Source: Dactylosporangium sucinum
GTDB taxonomy: Bacteria; Actinomycetota; Actinomycetes; Mycobacteriales; Micromonosporaceae
Length of the DNA: 64,000 nt
Assembly: GCF_014647515.1 (NCBI RefSeq)
Contig: NZ_BMPI01000005.1
Coordinates: 1-64,000, forward strand
Direction: 5' to 3'
A program made the position numbers and the translations under genes. Positions 1 through 8,306 of the stretch are shown piece by piece; position 1 is the first letter of the stretch; the number at the start of each line of letters is the position of its first letter. The notes beneath the pieces were generated by a model. It saw only the letters and a program-made list of their open reading frames with translations. It searched no databases and was not told the DNA's origin.

Positions 1-100
1 AGCCTATTGAGACACCTTCCCCGTCACCTCTGACCAGACCCCGGTCCAGAAACCGGATTGTTCAGCGGTCTCCTAGCGGGCGCGGCCTCTCCCCGCGCCC

Positions 101-190
101 TCTCCGCGTCGATCTTGCAGTTGTGGTTCAACCTTTATCCGCATAAATCCGGACCATCCTGGCACCACAACTGCAAGATCGACGCGGAGA
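101..190. repeat. Extragenic palindrome, family 1, copy 1
   Basis: Positions 101-127 and 164-190 are a perfect 27-bp inverted repeat around a 36-nt loop; with one mismatch the stem continues outward by about seven more base pairs. The core arm GTCGATCTTGCAGTTGTGG recurs in the palindrome at 12588-12671. It lies downstream of the minus-strand acetyltransferase, so it may end transcription, but its loop differs from the other copy, as expected for a mobile or dispersed palindromic repeat. Bases 1-100 hold no gene I can support. Confidence 0.85.
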
Positions 191-230
191 AGGCGCGGCG
201 GCGGGAGTGGGCGGTGAGGGTGGGAGCGGG

Positions 231-806
231 TCAGGTGGTGGGCGGGCGGTGCAGGCGGTACAGGACGTGCATCTCCAGTGGGTGGCCGAGCGGCAGGTTC
301 GGGTGGCGGAAGTCGTCGGCCGGGTCGCGGGTCATGCCGATCTTGCGCATCACCGCCTGGGACGGGGTGTTCGTCACCGTGGTCATGGACACGATCTCCG
401 TCATGCCCGCGCCGCCGTCCTCGCGCGGGCGGAAGGCGAAGTCCCGCGCCGCCAGCGCCGCCTCGGTCGCGTAGCCCCTGCCCGACGCGTGGCGGGCCAG
501 CCGCCAGCCGATCTCCAGCGCCGGCGCCCACGGGGTGTCGATGCGCTGCCACGCCAGGCCGACGAAGCCGATGAACGGGTCGTCCGCCGTGGACACCGCC
601 CACAGGCCGTAGCCGTGCTCGGCGAACTGCTGCTCGATGCGGTCGGCGAAGGCGTCGCTCTCGCCCGGGGTGAGTCGGCGGGGGAAGTATCGCATCACCT
701 CGGGATCGGCGTTCATCGCGGCGAACGGTGCGCGGTCGGCCTCCGTCCAGCCGCGCAGCAGCAGACGGGCGGTGCGCAGTTGCGGGGATGGCAGCACGAA
801 CCCCAT
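231..806 (-). CDS. GNAT-family N-acetyltransferase (RimJ/RimL type)
   Basis: A 191-residue protein with the layout of the RimJ/RimL-like GNAT branch, which moves acetyl from acetyl-CoA to an amino group of a protein N-terminus or small molecule. Seen: the opening 'LRTARLLLRGWTEAD', the central 'YGLWAV...FIGFVGL' strands, an acetyl-CoA loop near 'RHASGRGYATEA' (Q/RxxGxG/A type) and the late 'TNTPSQAVMRKIGM' segment. The substrate cannot be predicted. It follows the reductase gene upstream with only 30 nt between them, so both may be co-transcribed. Its start codon and likely ribosome site sit inside a long hairpin (783-819). Confidence 0.85.
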   Translation of the reverse strand: MGFVLPSPQLRTARLLLRGWTEADRAPFAAMNADPEVMRYFPRRLTPGESDAFADRIEQQFAEHGYGLWAVSTADDPFIGFVGLAWQRIDTPWAPALEIGWRLARHASGRGYATEAALAARDFAFRPREDGGAGMTEIVSMTTVTNTPSQAVMRKIGMTRDPADDFRHPNLPLGHPLEMHVLYRLHRPPTT

Positions 807-819
807 GCTGCCATCCCCG
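783..819 (-). promoter_or_regulatory. Hairpin enclosing the acetyltransferase start codon
   Basis: Positions 783-796 and 806-819 are perfectly complementary (14 bp) around a 9-nt loop. In the minus-strand transcript the stem contains the purine-rich GGGGATGG ribosome-site candidate, and the ATG (806-804) is at the loop edge. It also starts 18 nt after the stop of the preceding gene. It could be a terminator or a translation-blocking structure; the sequence does not say which. Confidence 0.5.
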
Positions 820-836
820 TCGCGAAAACGAGCGCC

Positions 837-1830
<994 letters not shown>

Positions 1831-1832
<2 letters not shown>

Positions 1833-1956
1833 TCGTCCTCCGCTTCGCTCCGGCCGCCTGAGCCCCGACTGAGCCCATGATGAGCGGCCCCTCCGCTTCG
1901 CTCCGGACCGCTCATTCGTCCTCCGCTTCGCTCCGGCCGCCTCCGCTTCGCTCCGG
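1831..1956. repeat. Four copies of a 16-bp repeat carrying a Shine-Dalgarno sequence
   Basis: CTCCGCTTCGCTCCGG occurs at 1838-1853, 1891-1906, 1921-1936 and 1941-1956. A longer unit, 29 bp, is duplicated exactly at 1831-1859 and 1914-1942. Read on the minus strand the unit contains GGAGGACGA followed by ATG, so the duplication reproduces the initiation region of the reductase gene. A one-mismatch copy precedes the ATG of the yvcK-like gene (47490-47505). Confidence 0.8.
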
Positions 1957-1961
1957 ACCGC

Positions 1962-2381
1962 TCACGCTGCCACCTCCAGCGTCACGTCGATGTTGCCACG
2001 GGTGGCGTTGGAGTAGGGGCAGACCTGGTGCGCGGCCTCGGCGAGCCGAAGCGCGGTCTCGCGGTCGGTGCCCGGGATCGTCACGGCCAGGGCCACCTGC
2101 AGTCCGAACCCGCCGCTGCCGTCGGGGCCGATGCCGACCTTCGCGTTGACGACCGTGCCGTCGACCGAGACCTTCTCGCGGCGGGCGACCAGGCGCAGGG
2201 CGCTGTGGTAGCAGGCCGCGTAGCCGGCGGCGAAGAGCTGCTCGGGGTTGGTCGCGCCGCCGGCGCCACCCATCTCCTTGGGCACCGCGACGTCGACGTC
2301 GACGATCCCGTCGGAGCTGGTGACGTGGCCGTCCCGGCCGTCGCCGGTGGCGGTGACGTCAGCCGTGTAGAGCACCTGCAT
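1962..2381 (-). CDS. ohr: Organic hydroperoxide resistance protein Ohr
   Basis: 139 residues, the standard Ohr length. Ohr is a cytoplasmic thiol peroxidase that reduces organic and fatty-acid hydroperoxides using a reactive cysteine. Both conserved cysteines are visible: one in 'GYAACYHSAL' near residue 57 and one in 'HQVCPYSNATRGN' near residue 122. The N-terminal 'GRDGHVTSSDG' and 'GGATNPEQLFAAGYAAC' are signatures that separate Ohr from OsmC. The ATG at 2381 has a strong ribosome site (GAGGAGAG). The upstream ohrR overlaps it by 23 nt, so the two are one translational unit under OhrR control. Confidence 0.95.
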   Translation of the reverse strand: MQVLYTADVTATGDGRDGHVTSSDGIVDVDVAVPKEMGGAGGATNPEQLFAAGYAACYHSALRLVARREKVSVDGTVVNAKVGIGPDGSGGFGLQVALAVTIPGTDRETALRLAEAAHQVCPYSNATRGNIDVTLEVAA

Positions 2382-2823
2382 CGATCTCTCCTCGCTCAGC
2401 CGAAGTTAGTGCCGCGGTGAGGCGGGCCAGGGTGACCCGCAGCTCGGCGAGCTCGTCCACGTCGAGGCCGTCGGCGCAGAGCAGCCGGGCGGGCAGCCCG
2501 GCGGCCCGGGCCCGCAGCCCCGCGCCCTCGGGGGTGAGCCGGACGGTCACCGACCGCTCGTCGTCGGCCCGCCGCTCGCGCCGCACGAGGCCGGCCGCCT
2601 CCAGGCGCTTGAGCAGCGGCGACAGCGTGCTGGAGTCCAGCCGCAGCGCCGCGCCGAGATCCTTGACGGTCCGCCCGTCGCGCTCCCAGAGGGTGAGTAG
2701 GACGAGGTACTGCGGGTAGGTGAGCCCCAACTCGTCGAGCAGCGGCCGGTAGCGCGCCGTGACCGCCCGCGAGGCGGTGTAGAGCGCGAAACAGACCTGC
2801 CGGTCCAGCGGCAGTACATCCAC
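2359..2823 (-). CDS. ohrR: MarR-family peroxide sensor OhrR
   Basis: A winged-helix repressor of about 154 residues that senses organic hydroperoxides through an N-terminal cysteine and represses ohr. Seen: 'LDRQVCFALYTASRAVT' with the sensing cysteine, 'YPQYLVLLTLWE', the recognition helix 'LDSSTLSPLLKRLEAAGLV' and the wing 'DERSVTVRLTPEG'. I prefer the GTG start at 2823 over the ATG at 2841, because the latter lies inside a perfect inverted repeat (2836-2856) that looks like the operator. The gene overlaps ohr by 23 nt. Confidence 0.92.
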   Translation of the reverse strand: MDVLPLDRQVCFALYTASRAVTARYRPLLDELGLTYPQYLVLLTLWERDGRTVKDLGAALRLDSSTLSPLLKRLEAAGLVRRERRADDERSVTVRLTPEGAGLRARAAGLPARLLCADGLDVDELAELRVTLARLTAALTSAERGEIDAGALHG

Positions 2824-2835
2824 ACGCCAACAGTA

Positions 2836-2856
2836 GCGCACGATTTAGTCGTGCGC
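2836..2856. promoter_or_regulatory. Probable OhrR operator
   Basis: GCGCACGA at 2836-2843 and TCGTGCGC at 2849-2856 are a perfect 8-bp inverted repeat with a 5-nt spacer. It lies 13 nt before the GTG start of ohrR and between it and the divergent membrane gene, the position expected for an autoregulatory MarR operator. Protein binding is inferred. Confidence 0.65.
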
Positions 2857-2900
2857 GACCTATTGTGCGGCGGCTCCGTGCGGAGCGGCATACTCGGCCG

Positions 2901-3503
2901 GTGCGCCGCGACTTCGTCCCCACGTTCGCGCTGTGGTCCTCGGCCGCGGCGCCGGTGCTGCTGATCGGCGGCTGGACGGTTGCCGCCGCCGTGCAGCCCG
3001 CCGGGTTCGACTCGCTGCGCGACACCATCAGCTCCCTGGCCGGCATGGGTGCCGCGCACCGCTGGGTGATGACGACCGCCCTGGCCCTGGTCGGCGCCTG
3101 CCACGTCGTGACCGCGCTCGGCCTGCGCCCCTTCTCCGGCCCGTGCCGGCTGATGCTGGCGATCGGCGGGCTGGCGACCATCCTCGTCGCCGCGATCCCG
3201 GTGCCGGTGACCGGCGAGTCGGGCGCCCACCAGGCCGCGGCCACCGTCGCGCTCGCCTGCCTGGCGCTCTGGCCGGCCCTGTGGCGCCGCCCCGGCGGTG
3301 GCCCGTTCCGGCCGTCGGCCGCGGTGATGCTGACCGCCACGTTCGTGCTGGTCGCGCTGGTGTTCGTGTTCGCCGTGGCCCTCGGCGCCGGGTCACTGGT
3401 CGGCCTGGCCGAGCGGATCGCGACCGGCGCCGAGGCGGCCTGGCCGCTGGTGACGGTCGTGCTCCTGCGCCGCCACGTCGGCCAGCCCGCGGTGCTGCCC
3501 TAA
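2901..3503 (+). CDS. DUF998 family integral membrane protein
   Basis: About 200 residues with six hydrophobic segments; the first two are 'FALWSSAAAPVLLIGGWTV' and 'WVMTTALALVGACHVVTALG'. The 'FDSLRDTISSLAGMGAAHRWVM' stretch between them is the DUF998 hallmark. No enzymatic or transport function is established for the family. The GTG at 2901 gives the usual N-terminus; a GTG at 2865 is possible but lies nearer the ohrR operator. Its promoter region is shared with the divergent ohrR, so peroxide control is conceivable. The stop codon abuts the convergent gene ending at 3504. Confidence 0.75.
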   Translation: MRRDFVPTFALWSSAAAPVLLIGGWTVAAAVQPAGFDSLRDTISSLAGMGAAHRWVMTTALALVGACHVVTALGLRPFSGPCRLMLAIGGLATILVAAIPVPVTGESGAHQAAATVALACLALWPALWRRPGGGPFRPSAAVMLTATFVLVALVFVFAVALGAGSLVGLAERIATGAEAAWPLVTVVLLRRHVGQPAVLP

Positions 3504-4247
3504 TTAGCGCAGTCCCGCCGGAATCCGGGCGATCACCGTCCCCTGGGCATCGACGGCGGTCAGGCCGGTGACGTCCAGCGGCGCCGTGTCGGCCGGCAGC
3601 CGGACCCACCACACGTGGACCCGCCCGTCCACCGGCCACGCCGCGGTCTGTGCCGTGGTGGCCCGGCCGTCGATCGTGAGCGTCACCCGGGCCACGGCGC
3701 CGGGGCCGCTCGCCGCCCGCCCGACCACGTACCCGAGCAGGAACCGGCTGTCGCCCGCACTTGTCTGGTAACCGGCGTGGAACCCGGCGTCACCCGGGCC
3801 GGGCGGCGCGACCGCCGGGTCGGTGCCGACCGACCGCAGCGAGATCCCGCCGTCGGGGCTCCGCACCCCGAAGGCCAGGACGAACCGCCCGTCCGACTCG
3901 GCGAACCACAGCCCGACGCCGTCGTCGCCGAGCGCGTTGTCGAGGCCGAGGCCGCCGGACGGCACGACGGTGATGTACATCCGCGGCACCTCGCTGAGGG
4001 GGATCGGGCTGAGCGACGGCGCGGGACCGGGGCTCGGGGGCGCCGCGACCGGTGCCGGCGAGCCGCCCGCGACGGCGAACGCCCCGCCCGCCACCACCAG
4101 CGCCGCGGCCGCCGAGGCCACCCCGGCGCGGGTCCGGCGCTGCCGCGCGCCCCGCAGGCGCAGTTCGCCGATCGTGACGCCCAGTTGGTCGGGAGCGGCC
4201 GAGGCCGCGTCGGCGAGCCGCTCGGTGAGGTCCAGGTCCGTGGTCAT
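3504..4247 (-). CDS. Single-pass membrane protein downstream of a SigE-family sigma factor
   Basis: 247 residues. The N-terminal ~45 residues are cytoplasmic and basic ('RLRGARQRRTRAG'), followed by one hydrophobic helix ('VASAAAALVVAGGAFAVAGG'), a Pro/Ser linker and an exported beta-rich domain of about 160 residues. Such proteins commonly follow SigE-family sigma genes in actinobacteria and may act as their partner or anti-sigma factor. I see no zinc-binding HxxxCxxC anti-sigma motif, so the role is inferred from position only. The ATG overlaps the sigma-factor stop by 4 nt (ATGA), indicating translational coupling. Confidence 0.7.
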   Translation of the reverse strand: MTTDLDLTERLADAASAAPDQLGVTIGELRLRGARQRRTRAGVASAAAALVVAGGAFAVAGGSPAPVAAPPSPGPAPSLSPIPLSEVPRMYITVVPSGGLGLDNALGDDGVGLWFAESDGRFVLAFGVRSPDGGISLRSVGTDPAVAPPGPGDAGFHAGYQTSAGDSRFLLGYVVGRAASGPGAVARVTLTIDGRATTAQTAAWPVDGRVHVWWVRLPADTAPLDVTGLTAVDAQGTVIARIPAGLR

Positions 4248-4759
4248 GACGCATCTCCAGAGGTTGTACGGGCGAGTTCCTGTTCGGCCCGCAGCAGCGG
4301 GCTGGCGCGCAGCTTGGCGAGCGCCCGCGAGCAGACCGACTTGACGGTGCCGACGCTGACCCCGAGCGTCTGCGCGGTCTCCCGCTCGGACAGGTCGGCG
4401 TAGTACCGCAGCACCACCGCCGCACGCTCCTTGCGACTGAGGGTCTGCAGCGCGGCGATGAGGGCCGCCCGCTCCTCGACGGCGGCGTGCCCCGGGTCGG
4501 CGGCGGCCGCGTCCGGCGGCTCGGCGTGCGCGACCTCCCGCCACGGGCGGCGGCGCAGCCAGTCGGTGTGCAGGTTGACCAGCACGCGGCGGGCGTACGC
4601 GAGCGCGTCGTCCTCCCGCACCCGGTGCCACGCCGTGTACGTGCGGACCAGCGCGGCCTGCGCGAGATCCTGGGCCTGCTCCGCACTGCCGCTGAGCAGC
4701 CAGCCGAGGCGGAGCAGCGGCCGGGCCGCCGCGGCGGCGAACTCGTCGAAGTCGCGCAT
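4244..4759 (-). CDS. SigE-family RNA polymerase sigma factor
   Basis: 171 residues, typical of the compact actinobacterial 'SigE family' ECF sigma factors, which contain only regions 2 and 4. Region 2 includes 'QAQDLAQAALVRTYTAWHRVRE.DALAYARRVLVNLHTDWLRRR', and region 4 includes 'LSRKERAAVVLRYYADLSERETAQTLGVSVGTVKSVCSRALAKLR', whose last part is the -35 recognition helix. It begins 8 nt after the ECF41-type sigma gene and overlaps the downstream membrane-protein gene by 4 nt. Two sigma factors of different families thus appear to be encoded on one transcript. Confidence 0.9.
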   Translation of the reverse strand: MRDFDEFAAAAARPLLRLGWLLSGSAEQAQDLAQAALVRTYTAWHRVREDDALAYARRVLVNLHTDWLRRRPWREVAHAEPPDAAAADPGHAAVEERAALIAALQTLSRKERAAVVLRYYADLSERETAQTLGVSVGTVKSVCSRALAKLRASPLLRAEQELARTTSGDAS

Positions 4760-4767
4760 ACCCTGTT

Positions 4768-5604
4768 CTACGAGAGGACGCCCGCGAAGGTTGAGAGCTT
4801 CTCCGGGTTCGCCATCAGATACACGCCGCTGATGCGGCCGTCGGTGACCGAGATGGCCAGGGCATAGCGGTTGTACCCCTGGATGAGCACCCCCGCCTCG
4901 CCGTTGAGCCGCACCGGGGCCAGGTCGCGGGTCCGCCCGCCGACCTTCGTCCAGAAGCGGATCGCCTTGGCTCGCCCGTGGATCGGGTTGATGGCCGCCC
5001 GCACGCGGCCGCCGCCGTCGCTCCACACCACGACGTCGTCGTGCAGCAGCCGCTCGAGCGTCGCCACGTCCCCGCCCCGGGCGGCGGCGACGAACCCGTC
5101 GAGGAGCCGCCGGTGCTCGGCCGGGTCGGTGGCGAACCGGGCCCGGCCGCCGATCGCCTCGCTCGCCCGGTGGTGCAGCTGCCGGCAGTCGTCGGCGCTG
5201 CGGCCGAGCACCTCGCCGATCTCGCCGTAGGGCAGGCCGAAGGCGGTGTGCAGCACGTACACCGCCCGCTGCGGCGGGGTCAGCCGCTCCAGCAGGTGCA
5301 GCACGGCGATGGACAGGTCGGAGGTGTCGACCGCCCCGAACGGGGAGGGCTCGGTCGATACCGGCTCCGGCAGCCAGGTCCCGATGTACTCCTCGCGCCG
5401 TGCCTGCCGGGACCGCAGCAGATCGACCGCGAGCCGCGCCACCACCCGGGTGAGGTAGCGGCGCGGCTCGGCGACGCCCGACCGGTCGGCGCGGCTCCAG
5501 CGCAGGTACGCCTCCTGCAGGACGTCCTCGGCGTCGTGGACGCTGCCCAGCAGTCGGTACGCCAGCCCGTACAACATGGGTCGATGCGCGGCGAAGACGG
5601 TCAT
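4768..5604 (-). CDS. ECF41-type sigma factor with SnoaL-like C-terminal domain
   Basis: 278 residues: region 2 ('YGLAYRLLGSVHDAEDVLQEAYLRW'), region 4 ('LTPPQRAVYVLHTAFGLPYGEIGEVLGRSADDCRQLHHRA') and a ~100-residue C-terminal SnoaL/NTF2-like domain ('RLLDGFVAAARGGDVATLERLLHDDVVVWSDGGG'). In ECF41 this extension, not an anti-sigma protein, modulates activity. The final 'YLMANPEKL' fits the conserved 'NP(D/E)KL' tail of the group. Family members are usually linked to carboxymuconolactone decarboxylase genes, and here that gene is immediately upstream with a 4-nt overlap. An ECF41-like promoter precedes the pair, implying autoregulation. Confidence 0.93.
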   Translation of the reverse strand: MTVFAAHRPMLYGLAYRLLGSVHDAEDVLQEAYLRWSRADRSGVAEPRRYLTRVVARLAVDLLRSRQARREEYIGTWLPEPVSTEPSPFGAVDTSDLSIAVLHLLERLTPPQRAVYVLHTAFGLPYGEIGEVLGRSADDCRQLHHRASEAIGGRARFATDPAEHRRLLDGFVAAARGGDVATLERLLHDDVVVWSDGGGRVRAAINPIHGRAKAIRFWTKVGGRTRDLAPVRLNGEAGVLIQGYNRYALAISVTDGRISGVYLMANPEKLSTFAGVLS

Positions 5605-6047
5605 TCCACCGGAGGCTGCGTCCTGGTCGACACCGAGAGGCGGTTCCACACGTTGATCGTCGCAATCGCCATGAGCAGGTTGGCGACGCCCTCCTGACCG
5701 AAGTGCTCGACGGCGTTGTCCCACACCTCGTCGCTCACCCCGTGGTCGCCGAGGCGGGTGACCTCCTCCGTGAGGTCGAGCGCGGCCCGCTCCCGCTCGT
5801 CGAAGAACGGCGCCTCGCGCCACGCCCCGACCGCGAACAGCTTGCGGCTGGACATGCCGTCGGCGAGCCCCTCCCGGCTGTGCATGTCGACGCAGAACGA
5901 GCAGCCGTTCATGATCGAGGCGCGGAGCTTGACCAGGTGTAGCAGCTCGCCGTCGACGTTGGCGCGGATGTACTTCTCAAGGCCGAGCACAGCCTGGTAG
6001 GCGGCGGGACTGACGTCGTTGATCTTCATGCGTGCGGTGTTGGTCAT
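5601..6047 (-). CDS. Carboxymuconolactone decarboxylase-family (AhpD-like) protein
   Basis: 148 residues. The CxxC redox motif with its histidine is visible in 'NGCSFCVDMHSREG', so this belongs to the AhpD-like side of the family (thiol peroxidase/disulfide reductase activity) rather than the true decarboxylases. 'GLEKYIRANVDGELLHLVKLRAS' is the usual helix before the motif, and 'ERAALDLTEEVT' follows it. It is the first gene of the operon with the ECF41 sigma factor and is the expected regulatory target. The ATG at 6047 lies only 8 nt from the promoter's CGTC box, implying a leaderless or nearly leaderless message. Confidence 0.92.
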   Translation of the reverse strand: MTNTARMKINDVSPAAYQAVLGLEKYIRANVDGELLHLVKLRASIMNGCSFCVDMHSREGLADGMSSRKLFAVGAWREAPFFDERERAALDLTEEVTRLGDHGVSDEVWDNAVEHFGQEGVANLLMAIATINVWNRLSVSTRTQPPVE

Positions 6048-6055
6048 GCACTCAC

Positions 6056-6083
6056 GACGGGGCTCCCCACCCGGAACGTGACA
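6056..6083 (-). promoter_or_regulatory. ECF41-type promoter
   Basis: On the minus strand TGTCACG (6083-6077) is followed after 17 nt by CGTC (6059-6056). The published ECF41 target consensus is TGTCACA, about 16 nt, CGTC, so six of seven -35 bases and all four -10 bases match. The start codon of the carboxymuconolactone-type gene follows 8 nt later. Control by the ECF41 factor encoded in the same operon is inferred. Confidence 0.78.
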
Positions 6084-6127
6084 GTCCCCGCTGTGTCCTG
6101 GGCCACGCGCCGGATTAGTGTTCCGGG

Positions 6128-6604
6128 GTGACGAGCGCAAGCTGGCGACACCTGCCACCACCGGCCCGGGCCATCGCGACCGCCGCGGCCGACGCCGTCG
6201 AGGCCGCCCGCGAGCGCGAGAAGGAGGCGTTCGAGGACGCCGTCGAGCGGCTGTCGGCGCTCGACCCGGAGCAGACCGGGCTCGTCCTCGGCACCGTCGT
6301 GCGCAACCTGATCGAGGAGCTGCACCCCGACGGGCTGGACGGCGACGACGTGCGCGCCGCGCTGGAGCGGGCGGTCCGGGCCGCGATCGAGTGGCAGGAG
6401 GTCGACCCGCAGGTCATGGCCGTCGTGCTGATCGGCGCGCTCGGCGTGCACGAGGAGGCCGACGAGGAGCACCGGCCGTCACCCCGGGCGCTCGCCCGCC
6501 ACGCGCCGCTGCTCGTCGCCGACCTGCTGGCGGCCCGCCCGTTCGCGCCGCACCTGCAGCGCGCGTTCGCGGAGATCGAGCGCTCCCAGGTGTACGACGG
6601 CTGA
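6128..6604 (+). CDS. Hypothetical helical protein
   Basis: 158 residues, almost entirely predicted alpha-helix, rich in Ala, Glu and Arg, without signal peptide or membrane segment. 'AIATAAADAVEAAREREKEAFEDAVERLSAL' could form a coiled coil. I do not recognise the family. It is divergent from the ECF41 operon and shares the intergenic space with its promoter; coding is supported by third-position GC bias and a GTG start preceded by GGG. No function is proposed. Confidence 0.6.
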   Translation: MTSASWRHLPPPARAIATAAADAVEAAREREKEAFEDAVERLSALDPEQTGLVLGTVVRNLIEELHPDGLDGDDVRAALERAVRAAIEWQEVDPQVMAVVLIGALGVHEEADEEHRPSPRALARHAPLLVADLLAARPFAPHLQRAFAEIERSQVYDG

Positions 6605-6741
6605 TCCTCGCCCGGTCGTTGTCGCCCGGCCGCGAGGCACGGTGTGTGGCGGGTGCGGCGCGGATGGCGGGTGCGGCGCGGACAATTCCGGCCGGAAGCG
6701 CGGCGTGGCCCGGCGTCCGCGGTAATGCGGCGCATGCCGCT

Positions 6742-7119
6742 TCAGCTGCGGAAACCCTCACGGAAGCGGCGGAAGAAGCCACCCTCCCGGGGCAGCGACG
6801 GCGCCGGCGGCGGGGCCGTGCTGCGCTGGCGCGCGACCGGGCGGTCGTAGTCGGTCCGCGCGATCGCGTCCACGATCTGCGCCTCGGTGAAGTGCTCGGA
6901 ACCTTCGATCATCGGCACGTAGCCGACCAGCATGCCGTCGCGCATGACCTGCGCCTCCAGGCCCGCCGTGCCGTCGGTGTCCCACACCGCGACCCGGCCG
7001 TCGAACAGCGTCACCCGCACGCCGAACTGGGACAGCCCGGCCTTGGCCAGCTCCAGGTGGGCCGGCACGCCGCGGTCGCGCAGCGCGTCGACCACCCGCC
7101 GGGCCTCGTTCTCGTCCAT
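6742..7119 (-). CDS. Conserved hypothetical protein
   Basis: 125 residues, soluble, with an acidic N-terminal half of alternating strands ('GVRVTLFDGRVAVWDTDGTAGLEAQVMRDGMLVGYVPMI') and a basic proline-rich tail ('STAPPPAPSLPREGGFFRRFREGFR'). No catalytic motif or family is recognised. It is convergent with the gene ending at 6604. The 137 nt between them contain a short direct repeat ('GGCGGGTGCGGCGCGG' twice) and nothing else I can support. Confidence 0.6.
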   Translation of the reverse strand: MDENEARRVVDALRDRGVPAHLELAKAGLSQFGVRVTLFDGRVAVWDTDGTAGLEAQVMRDGMLVGYVPMIEGSEHFTEAQIVDAIARTDYDRPVARQRSTAPPPAPSLPREGGFFRRFREGFRS

Positions 7120-7175
7120 GGGGGAAAGCTAGCTCGAATCCCTGTGAGCTGCCTGAATCGTCACTGTGCGCCACC

Positions 7176-7190
7176 TACGCTCAGGTTGTG
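7176..7190 (+). promoter_or_regulatory. Leaderless-type -10 box for the cation antiporter gene
   Basis: TACGCT (7176-7181) fits the TANNNT -10 box and lies 6 nt before the GTG start at 7188, leaving no room for a ribosome site. Transcription would start at or next to the start codon. Confidence 0.55.
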
Positions 7191-8249
7191 GCGTTCCTCA
7201 GATGGCCGGTGGCGGTGCCGCCGGTCGCCGCCGTGGTGCTCGCCGCGACCTGGGGGCGCAAGCCGCACGGCATCGTGCTGGTCCTGGTCGCGATCGCCCT
7301 GATCGCGGCGGTCATCGCCGCCGTGCACCACGCCGAGGTGGTGGCGCACCGGGTCGGTGAGCCGTTCGGCACCCTCATCCTCGCGATCGCGGTCACCGTC
7401 ATCGAGGTGGGCCTGATCGTCATGCTCATGACCACCCCCGGGCAGCGGGCCGACACGCTGGCCCGCGACACCGTGTACTCGGCGTTCATGATCGTGTGCA
7501 ACGGCGTCATCGGCCTGAGCCTGCTTGTCGGCACCCTGAAGCACCGCGTGCTCGAGTTCCGGGTCGAGGGGGTGACCGGCGCCCTGGCCACGCTGACCTC
7601 ACTGGCCACGCTGGCCCTGGTGCTGCCCACGTTCACGACGACGTCGCCCGGCCCCAGCTACTCGACGGTGCAGCTCGCCTTCGCCGGCGTGGCCTCCCTG
7701 GTGCTGTACGGCGTCTTCGTCTTCGTGCAGACGATCCGCCATCGGCCGCACTTCGCCGAGGAGCAGGACCACCACGACTCGGTACTGCCGAGCACCCGCG
7801 ACGCCTGGATCAGCCTCGGCATGCTGGTGGTCTGCCTGGTGGCCGTGGTCGGCCTGGCCAAGACCGAGTCGCCGGCGATCGAGCGCGGCGTGCACATCCT
7901 CGGCGCGCCGCAGTCCGTGGTCGGCGTGGCGATCGCGCTGCTCGTGCTGCTCCCGGAGACGACGGCGGCGGTGCGGGCGGCGGCGCGCAACCGGGTGCAG
8001 ACGAGCTTCAACCTGGCGCTCGGGTCGGCGCTGGCGAGCATCGGCCTGACGATCCCGACCATCGGCGTCGTGGCGAGCCTGCTCGGCCAGCCGCTCACGC
8101 TGGGCCTGCCGTCGAAGGACCTGGTCCTGCTGGCCCTGACCGTGGTGGTGAGCGTCATGACCGTGGCTCCCGGCCGCGCGACCCTGCTGCAGGGGACCGT
8201 GCACCTGTCGATCTTCGGCGCGTTCATCTTCCTGGCCCTGACACCCTGA
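7188..8249 (+). CDS. Cation/proton antiporter of the CaCA superfamily (ChaA-like)
   Basis: 353 residues and about ten membrane helices, the size of ChaA-type Ca2+(Na+/K+)/H+ exchangers of the inner membrane. Two inverted Na_Ca_ex-like repeats are visible. The first carries 'GEPFGTLILAIAVTVIEVGLIVMLM' near residue 58, and the second carries 'VGVAIALLVLLPETTAAVRAAARNRVQTSFNLALGSALASIGLTIP' near residue 245. The acidic residues E (VIEVGL) and E (LPETTA) match the ion-binding positions of the alpha repeats. The substrate ion is not certain. A bidirectional terminator follows at once. Confidence 0.88.
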   Translation: MAFLRWPVAVPPVAAVVLAATWGRKPHGIVLVLVAIALIAAVIAAVHHAEVVAHRVGEPFGTLILAIAVTVIEVGLIVMLMTTPGQRADTLARDTVYSAFMIVCNGVIGLSLLVGTLKHRVLEFRVEGVTGALATLTSLATLALVLPTFTTTSPGPSYSTVQLAFAGVASLVLYGVFVFVQTIRHRPHFAEEQDHHDSVLPSTRDAWISLGMLVVCLVAVVGLAKTESPAIERGVHILGAPQSVVGVAIALLVLLPETTAAVRAAARNRVQTSFNLALGSALASIGLTIPTIGVVASLLGQPLTLGLPSKDLVLLALTVVVSVMTVAPGRATLLQGTVHLSIFGAFIFLALTP

Positions 8250-8261
8250 CACCGGGTTTGC

Positions 8262-8301
8262 GCGTTCCTGGCCCCCGCGCACCCGCGAGGGCCAGGAACG
8301 C
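8262..8301. terminator. Bidirectional terminator hairpin
   Basis: GCGTTCCTGGCCC (8262-8274) and GGGCCAGGAACGC (8289-8301) form a perfect 13-bp stem with a 14-nt loop between two convergent genes ending at 8249 and 8307. There is no T-run, as is common for actinobacterial terminators. Confidence 0.75.
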
Positions 8302-8306
8302 TCGGC

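Noticed and set aside
2824..2841. ATG at 2841 as the ohrR start
   Set aside because: It lies inside the perfect inverted repeat proposed as the operator; GTG 2823 gives the family N-terminus.
3504..4247. Zinc-binding anti-sigma factor (ZAS)
   Set aside because: The N-terminal cytoplasmic part lacks the HxxxCxxC motif.
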